A stretch of DNA of 11,265 bases from JASFJH01 sp050117725 (GTDB taxonomy: Bacteria > Pseudomonadota > Gammaproteobacteria > AKS1), in NCBI GenBank assembly GCA_050117725.1, contig JASFME010000056.1, forward strand, positions 1 through 11,265, written 5' to 3'. The position numbers were made by a program, and so were the translations under genes. Positions 6,912-11,265 of this stretch are shown piece after piece; within the stretch, counting starts at the first letter, position 1, and each line of letters starts with the position of its first letter. The notes under the pieces were generated by a model, which saw only the letters and a program-made list of their open reading frames with translations, ran no database searches and was not told where the DNA came from.

Positions 6912-7535
6912 ATGAGCGAATTCAATCGCACAATCGCGCTTGCCATGACCGGAGCCTCGGGCGCACCGTATGGCCTGCGCCTGCTCGAGCAATTGCTCAA
7001 GGCCGGCGTGCGTGTCTACCTGATGGTGTCAAAACCGGCCCAGGTTGTGCTCGCGATGGAAACCGATCTCGAGGTGCCGGGCAGCACGGCCGAGATGCAG
7101 GCATTTTTCGCCACGCGTTACGGCGCCCGGGACGGACAATTGACCGTGTTTGGCCGGGAACAATGGACTGCACCGGTGGCCAGTGGCAGTGGCGCCCCCG
7201 AGGCGATGGTGATCTGCCCGTGCACGACCGGCACGCTGGCCGGCGTGGCGATGGGCACGAGCAATAACCTGATCGAGCGTGCCGCCGATGTCGCCATCAA
7301 GGAGCAGCGCAAGCTGGTCATGGTCGTACGCGAAACGCCATTGTCGGCGATCCACCTGGAGAACATGCTCAGGCTGGCCCGGCTCGGCGTGGTGATGCTG
7401 CCGGCGACCCCGGGTTTCTATCACAATCCGGCCACGATCGACGATCTCGTGGATTTCGTTGTGGCCCGGATCCTCGACCAGCTCAACATTGGCCATACAC
7501 TCATGCCGCGCTGGGGCGAACCGGAACAGGATTGA
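6912..7535 (+). CDS. ubiX: Flavin prenyltransferase UbiX
   Basis: A 207-residue cytoplasmic enzyme that attaches a dimethylallyl group to reduced FMN, making the prenylated flavin cofactor needed by UbiD-type decarboxylases in ubiquinone synthesis. Visible family motifs: TGASGAPYG at 13-21 (FMN phosphate binding), VASGS, CPCTTGTLAGVAMG, SNNLIERAADVAIKE, the RETPLSAIHLENM block and PATPGFYHNP near the C-terminus. Length matches gammaproteobacterial UbiX (about 190-210). I start at ATG 6912, with AGGGTG nine bases upstream; the open frame continues back into mpl to 6822, but that part has no family similarity. No ubiD is nearby. A mpl-ubiX pair also occurs in Pseudomonas as I recall, so this order is probably old. 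It is followed by the LON-domain gene after 24 bases. Confidence 0.95.
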   Translation: MSEFNRTIALAMTGASGAPYGLRLLEQLLKAGVRVYLMVSKPAQVVLAMETDLEVPGSTAEMQAFFATRYGARDGQLTVFGREQWTAPVASGSGAPEAMVICPCTTGTLAGVAMGTSNNLIERAADVAIKEQRKLVMVVRETPLSAIHLENMLRLARLGVVMLPATPGFYHNPATIDDLVDFVVARILDQLNIGHTLMPRWGEPEQD

Positions 7536-7559
7536 GGTGCCGCGCGCAGGGAGCAGCTG

Positions 7560-8171
7560 ATGCAGGTTACAACAGAGCCACCCGAATTCGAGATCCCGTT
7601 GTTTCCGCTGCACACGGTGCTATTTCCGGGCGGGGCATTGCCGTTGCGTATCTTCGAGCCGCGTTACCTCGACATGGTCGGCGAGTGTCTGCGCAATGGC
7701 ACCGGTTTTGGCGTGTGCCTGATCAGTGAAGGCAAGGAGACGGGCCACGCGGCGAAAACCTTCGAGATTGGTACGCTCGGCGACATCAGTTACTGGCAGC
7801 AACTGCCGGACAGCCTGCTCGGCATCACCGTGCGCGGGCGGCAACGCTTTCGCGTGATCTCGACCGAAGTGCGCGCCAACCAGCTGTGTATGGCCCGTGT
7901 CGCACTTTTGCCGAACGAACCCTCCCTTGAATTACCCGGCCACTATCTCGGTTTTGCCGAACTCGTGCGCGACATGCTGGAGGAGCTGGGCCATCCCTAC
8001 ACGACCTTGCCGAAACACTATGATGATGCCGCCTGGGTCAGTAACCGGCTCGCGGAGTTGTTACCGATTTCGCTCGTGCAAAAACAGTATTTCCTGCAAC
8101 TGGATGATCCTTTGGGACGACTCGAACGTCTGAGCGCGGTGATTGCCGAGCTGGAAAATCGGCAAGAATGA
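7560..8171 (+). CDS. Stand-alone LON substrate-binding-domain protein
   Basis: A 203-residue protein made only of the LON N-terminal (substrate-binding, PUA-like) domain. The start EIPLFPLHTVLFPGGALPLRIFEPRYLDM (residues 11-39) is the hallmark of this domain. The middle (SEGKETGHAAKTFEIGTLGDI) and the C-terminal helical bundle (SNRLAELLPISLVQKQYFLQLDDPLGRLERL) follow the usual order. There is no AAA+ ATPase and no Ser-Lys protease domain, so it cannot be a Lon protease. Such single-domain proteins are widespread in proteobacteria, and their role is not established; protein binding or quality control is an inference from the domain. AGGGAG six bases before ATG 7560 gives a strong ribosome binding site. 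It is the last gene of the operon; I see no clear intrinsic terminator in the following 213-base gap. Confidence 0.92.
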   Translation: MQVTTEPPEFEIPLFPLHTVLFPGGALPLRIFEPRYLDMVGECLRNGTGFGVCLISEGKETGHAAKTFEIGTLGDISYWQQLPDSLLGITVRGRQRFRVISTEVRANQLCMARVALLPNEPSLELPGHYLGFAELVRDMLEELGHPYTTLPKHYDDAAWVSNRLAELLPISLVQKQYFLQLDDPLGRLERLSAVIAELENRQE

Positions 8172-8314
8172 CCTGTCCGGGCTTGCCGGGGCAATGACGA
8201 TATCAGGGATGCCGCTGGCCGGGACATCGTTCGGGACTTGTATATAAGCACCTGTTTTATCTCCTGCTCTAAGTACTCCTTATACCTGTTGTGCCCTCGT
8301 TTTCCCGGGTCCAT

Positions 8315-8331
8315 CTTAAGTTTCACTTAAG
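8315..8331 (+). promoter_or_regulatory. PmrA-type operator box, CTTAAG-N5-CTTAAG
   Basis: Two perfect hexamers, CTTAAG (8315-8320) and CTTAAG (8326-8331), are separated by TTTCA, giving an 11-bp repeat period. This fits the known consensus for the response regulator PmrA (BasR), YTTAAK-N5-YTTAAK, exactly. It lies 10 bases upstream of a -10 element and just before the yejM-like and eptA genes; eptA (pmrC) is a classic PmrA target. Related OmpR-type regulators cannot be excluded, and no pmrAB genes are visible here. Confidence 0.75.
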
Positions 8332-8341
8332 TTACGGCATT

Positions 8342-8347
8342 TATACT
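8342..8347 (+). promoter_or_regulatory. -10 element TATACT of the yejM-like/eptA promoter
   Basis: TATACT matches five of six bases of TATAAT. It lies 10 bases after the PmrA-type box, and no good -35 hexamer stands in the usual place, as expected for a promoter that depends on an activator bound at the -35 region. Transcription would begin near 8354, giving a leader of about 31 bases before ATG 8385. A start at TTG 8358 would leave no room for a ribosome binding site. Confidence 0.55.
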
Positions 8348-8384
8348 TCCATCTGGTTTGCCGTCACACAGGACATACTCAGCA

Positions 8385-10280
8385 ATGCTACCCGCCAGGC
8401 TTTCCCGGTTTTTGAACCATTACTTTTTTGCGACCTATTTTGTCGTGCTGGCCGTGCTGGCGATGAACCTGCAATATGTGACGACCAGTGACCTGCGTAG
8501 CGGCCTGTTTGTGACGGCCATCTTCCTGACCTATGCCTTTATCTACCTGCTGCCGTCGCTGCTGCTGACAAAATTCGCAGCGGCGGTATATGGCCGCCTG
8601 CCTCGCGAAATGGCACTGTTGCGCCGGCTGGTGTATGTCATCGCAGTTCTGACGACAAGCCTGACCCTGGTGATCCTGTACGCGGACCACACCATTTACC
8701 ATATCTTTGGTTTCCACCTTAACGGTTTTGTCTGGAACCTGGTGAGCACGCCCGGCGGCATTGAATCAATGGGTGGCAGTGGCTCTTCAACACTGGGCTA
8801 CGCACTCGTGGTGGCCGGTTTTTTCCTGTTTCAGGCTCTGCTGTTAGGGGTGATGTTGTATCTGTACGGCAAACAGGCGAAGCCTGCCCGCCAGATCCAC
8901 GGGCGCAGAGTCTATCGCTACCTGCTCGCCATATTTATTGTCGCCACGCTGGGCGAACGCGTGACCTACGGGGTGAGCAATATCCAGGGATATACACCGG
9001 TACTGACCGCATCCCATACCATCCCCTTTTACCTGCCGATGACGTTTAAACATCTCGCTGCACGCCTGGGCCTTGACGTACAACGCGATGCGAACATGAC
9101 AGTCAGGCTGGACGGTTCGGTGCTCGATTATCCACGTACTGCGCTGGAGACAGGTAGTGTCGATAAACCACTGAACATCATCTGGCTGGTTGCCGAGTCC
9201 CTGCGTGCCGACATGCTGAACGAGGAAGTCATGCCGGCTACCTCGGCCTTTGCGCAGAAAGCGCACCGCTTCAACAACCACTACAGTGGTGCGAACATGA
9301 CCCGCATGGGCATGTTCTCGATGTTTTATGGCCTGTACGGTGCCTACTGGTTCCCGTTCCTGGATGCGCAGCGCAGCCCCGTAGTCATGGACGTGATCCA
9401 GCAGAAAAATTACCAGTACGATATGTATACGAGTGCGAAGTTCAGCTACCCGGAATTCGACAAGACCATCTTTTCCAGGATCGAACGCGAACATCTGCAC
9501 GAAGTCGCCGCAGACAGCGGCTGGATGAGCGACCGGGTGAATATGGGCAAGATGCTTGATTTCATCGAGCACCGCGACCCGCAACGGCCGTTCATGACTT
9601 TCATGTTTTTCGAGTCACCGCATGCGCGCTATTACTTCCCGGATGAAAGTATTATCAGGCCGGATTACCTGCTTGACTTCAATTATCTGACCTCGGTGAA
9701 CAAGGCTGACATGCCGTTGGTAAAGAACCGCTATATCAACGCCGTGCATCACCTCGACAGCCAGATTGCCCGTGTACTCAAGTATGTCGAGGAACAGCAA
9801 CTTCTTGAGAACACGATTATCCTCATTACCGGCGATCATGGTGAGGAGTTTATGGAGAAGGGGCGCTGGGGGCATGGCTCGCAATTCACGGAAGAACAGG
9901 TCAGGGTGCCACTCGTATTGTGGGTGCCGGGAAGCGGGGCGAGTGTTGATGAAGGCATGACGAGCCACCTGGATATCCCGGCAACGATATTGCCCTTGCT
10001 CGGCATCACGAATGTGGCGCAGGACTATTCCCTGGGGAATAACCTGCTCGCCGGGCATCGCCGCGATTACACAGTGGTATGTGACTGGAACAGTGTTGGC
10101 TATATCGGTAACAACTACAAGGCTGTCCTGCCATTGAAATCAGCCGGGTTTAAAAATAACGAGGTGCGAACCCGTGATGACATGCCGGTAATCGATGCAC
10201 AGCAGTTTTTTACCGACAAGCAGGCGCAGATTCTCGCCATCATGCATGAGCTTGCTGCGTTTACCCAGCATGCACAGTAA
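8385..10280 (+). CDS. YejM/LtaS-like membrane phosphotransferase or hydrolase
   Basis: A 631-residue inner-membrane protein with about five N-terminal helices (DUF3413-like) and a periplasmic alkaline-phosphatase/sulfatase-fold domain. It follows the plan of E. coli YejM (PbgA): FHLNGFVWNLV, IPFYLPMTFKHLAARLGL, NHYSGANMTRMGMFSMFYG and DYSLGNNLL each have a recognisable YejM counterpart. The metal-site residues appear complete: Glu271 in AESLRAD, Thr306 as probable nucleophile in SGANMTR, Asp484-His485 in TGDHGEEF and His497 in WGHGSQ. E. coli YejM lacks most of these, so this protein may be catalytically active, perhaps on phospholipid head groups as in LtaS or EptA; the substrate is unknown. 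Start ATG 8385 has AGGA 11 bases before it; an upstream TTG (8358) is unlikely. It is followed by eptA after 12 bases and preceded by a PmrA-type box. Confidence 0.88.
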   Translation: MLPARLSRFLNHYFFATYFVVLAVLAMNLQYVTTSDLRSGLFVTAIFLTYAFIYLLPSLLLTKFAAAVYGRLPREMALLRRLVYVIAVLTTSLTLVILYADHTIYHIFGFHLNGFVWNLVSTPGGIESMGGSGSSTLGYALVVAGFFLFQALLLGVMLYLYGKQAKPARQIHGRRVYRYLLAIFIVATLGERVTYGVSNIQGYTPVLTASHTIPFYLPMTFKHLAARLGLDVQRDANMTVRLDGSVLDYPRTALETGSVDKPLNIIWLVAESLRADMLNEEVMPATSAFAQKAHRFNNHYSGANMTRMGMFSMFYGLYGAYWFPFLDAQRSPVVMDVIQQKNYQYDMYTSAKFSYPEFDKTIFSRIEREHLHEVAADSGWMSDRVNMGKMLDFIEHRDPQRPFMTFMFFESPHARYYFPDESIIRPDYLLDFNYLTSVNKADMPLVKNRYINAVHHLDSQIARVLKYVEEQQLLENTIILITGDHGEEFMEKGRWGHGSQFTEEQVRVPLVLWVPGSGASVDEGMTSHLDIPATILPLLGITNVAQDYSLGNNLLAGHRRDYTVVCDWNSVGYIGNNYKAVLPLKSAGFKNNEVRTRDDMPVIDAQQFFTDKQAQILAIMHELAAFTQHAQ

Positions 10281-10292
10281 AGGCTGAATGCC

Positions 10293-11265
10293 ATGTCAGC
10301 ACTAACGCCCGTGCGTTCATGGCAGTTGCTGCCGTCAACCTGGCAGCTGCATGCGATATATGCCCCATTCCTGCTGGTCATGTTTGTGATGCTGGTTGAC
10401 AACCTGTCGTTCTGGGGTGCCTTTTCCAATGCGCTGCAGCCCTCCTCATGGTTGGCGCCCGTGGCGCTGGCCCTGTTTCTGTTCGCGTTATTTTCCGCCA
10501 TATTGCAGCTGGCTAATTTGCCACGTCTGTTCAAGCCGATTGCGTTTGCTATCCTGCTGTTAGCTGCCGGCACCTCCTATTTCATGGATAACTTCGGGGT
10601 TGTCGTACATGATTCGATGATCCGAAACCTGTTACAGACCGACAGCAGGGAGGTAGCTGATTTACTGACCGCCGGTTTTCTCCTGCATCTGCTGTTATAT
10701 GGACTCCTGCCGGCAATCATCCTGTTCAAAATCAATTTTCGTTACCAGCCTGCGCAGCGGGAAATCGGCTTGCGCCTGCTGGTGATGGTGTCGAGCCTGC
10801 TGCTGGCCGGGGGTGCGGTGGCTGCCGAGTACAAGGACTTGTCGCTGATGCTGCGGCAACACCGCGAGCTACGCATGTTGTTGAATCCCGTGTACCCTAT
10901 CTACGCAACAATGAAATACCTGCACAATAGTAACCCGGAGAAACCGCAACGATTGAAGAGCATCGCCGATGATGCAGTGCACGGGCGAACTGCCGGGCCG
11001 TCACGGGCCGGCGGGCGAGTTGTGATCCTCGTGCTGGGGGAAACCGCGCGGGCTGCCGAGTTTTCCCTGAACGGCTATACGCGCCAGACCAACCCCGAAC
11101 TGGAACAACTCGATGTCATCAATTATTCGAATGTGACATCCTGCGGCACGGCAACCGCCGAATCGGTGCCGTGCATATTTTCCCACCTGCCACGTTCTGA
11201 CTATTCACCGGAAAAGGCCGGCGAGTATGAAAATGTGCTGGATATCCTCCACAAGTCAGGGGTGC
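10293..11265 (+). CDS. eptA: Lipid A phosphoethanolamine transferase EptA (partial, 3' cut by window)
   Basis: The first 324 residues of an EptA/MCR-type enzyme that moves phosphoethanolamine from phosphatidylethanolamine to lipid A in the periplasmic face of the inner membrane. Five helices are visible near residues 20-36, 52-74, 81-98, 126-146 and 160-178. The family-typical YFMDNFGVVVHDSMIRNLLQTD precedes the fourth helix in two blocks, DNFGVVV and MIRNLLQTD. The catalytic domain starts with VILVLGETARAAEFSLNGY, where Glu250 is the zinc ligand, and SCGTATAESVPCIFS, where Thr286 is the nucleophile that carries the phosphoethanolamine. The later DH zinc ligands, about 220 residues on, lie beyond the window. 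ATG 10293 has AAGG nine bases upstream; ATG 10288 hits a stop after five codons. It shares an operon with the yejM-like gene, so the PmrA-type box at 8315 probably controls both. An EptB or OpgE relative is less likely. Confidence 0.92.
   Translation, partial: MSALTPVRSWQLLPSTWQLHAIYAPFLLVMFVMLVDNLSFWGAFSNALQPSSWLAPVALALFLFALFSAILQLANLPRLFKPIAFAILLLAAGTSYFMDNFGVVVHDSMIRNLLQTDSREVADLLTAGFLLHLLLYGLLPAIILFKINFRYQPAQREIGLRLLVMVSSLLLAGGAVAAEYKDLSLMLRQHRELRMLLNPVYPIYATMKYLHNSNPEKPQRLKSIADDAVHGRTAGPSRAGGRVVILVLGETARAAEFSLNGYTRQTNPELEQLDVINYSNVTSCGTATAESVPCIFSHLPRSDYSPEKAGEYENVLDILHKSGV

Noticed and set aside
8220..8237. Direct repeat CGGGAC-N6-CGGGAC after the LON-domain gene
   Set aside because: Short, not linked to a known operator, and far from the inferred start of transcription.
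8268..8284. Second, degenerate PmrA-like box TCTAAG-N5-CTTATA upstream of the perfect one
   Set aside because: Each half matches the consensus at only about four of six positions, which is expected by chance in this AT-rich gap.
8844..9584. 246-codon minus-strand open frame inside the yejM-like gene
   Set aside because: Antisense to a clear protein family; its translation is rich in His, Val and Arg without domain motifs.

Overview
The window reads as a stretch of chromosome from a Gram-negative bacterium, most likely a gammaproteobacterium. The support is Mpl (recycling of meso-diaminopimelate muropeptides), RNase D, UbiX, a TfpX/TfpZ-type pilin accessory protein, and EptA- and YejM-family envelope enzymes. 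Most genes look about 60-65% G+C by hand count. I see no tRNA, rRNA, CRISPR array, insertion sequence or phage gene. No stretch over about 215 bases lacks a gene.

Layout: (1) 89-2929, plus strand: a copper export operon of a DUF302 protein, a small CopZ-like chaperone and a CopA-type Cu+ P-type ATPase. (2) 2953-4919, minus strand: rnd (RNase D), then a TfpX/TfpZ-like membrane protein with lower G+C, converging on copA. (3) 4995-8171, plus strand: an unrecognised membrane protein, mpl, ubiX and a stand-alone LON substrate-binding-domain protein, tightly packed and probably one operon; its first gene is divergent from rnd across 75 bases. (4) 8385 to the window end, plus strand: a YejM/LtaS-type membrane phosphotransferase-like gene followed after 12 bases by a partial eptA.

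Three points stand out. First, copZ and copA lie in the same reading frame, separated only by one TGA and two codons, and a perfect 26-bp palindrome covers the end of copZ. Second, a perfect PmrA-type box (CTTAAG-N5-CTTAAG) lies 10 bp upstream of a good -10 element, just before the yejM-like/eptA pair; this suggests an envelope-modification operon under PmrAB-type two-component control. Third, the YejM-like protein keeps the full metal-site residues that E. coli YejM has lost, so it may be a working enzyme.

How the genes fit together: group 1 handles Cu+ efflux. Group 3 mixes cell-wall recycling (Mpl), ubiquinone cofactor supply (UbiX) and unknowns. Group 4 probably alters lipid A or other anionic envelope lipids. 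All functions are inferred from motifs read by eye; no database search was possible.
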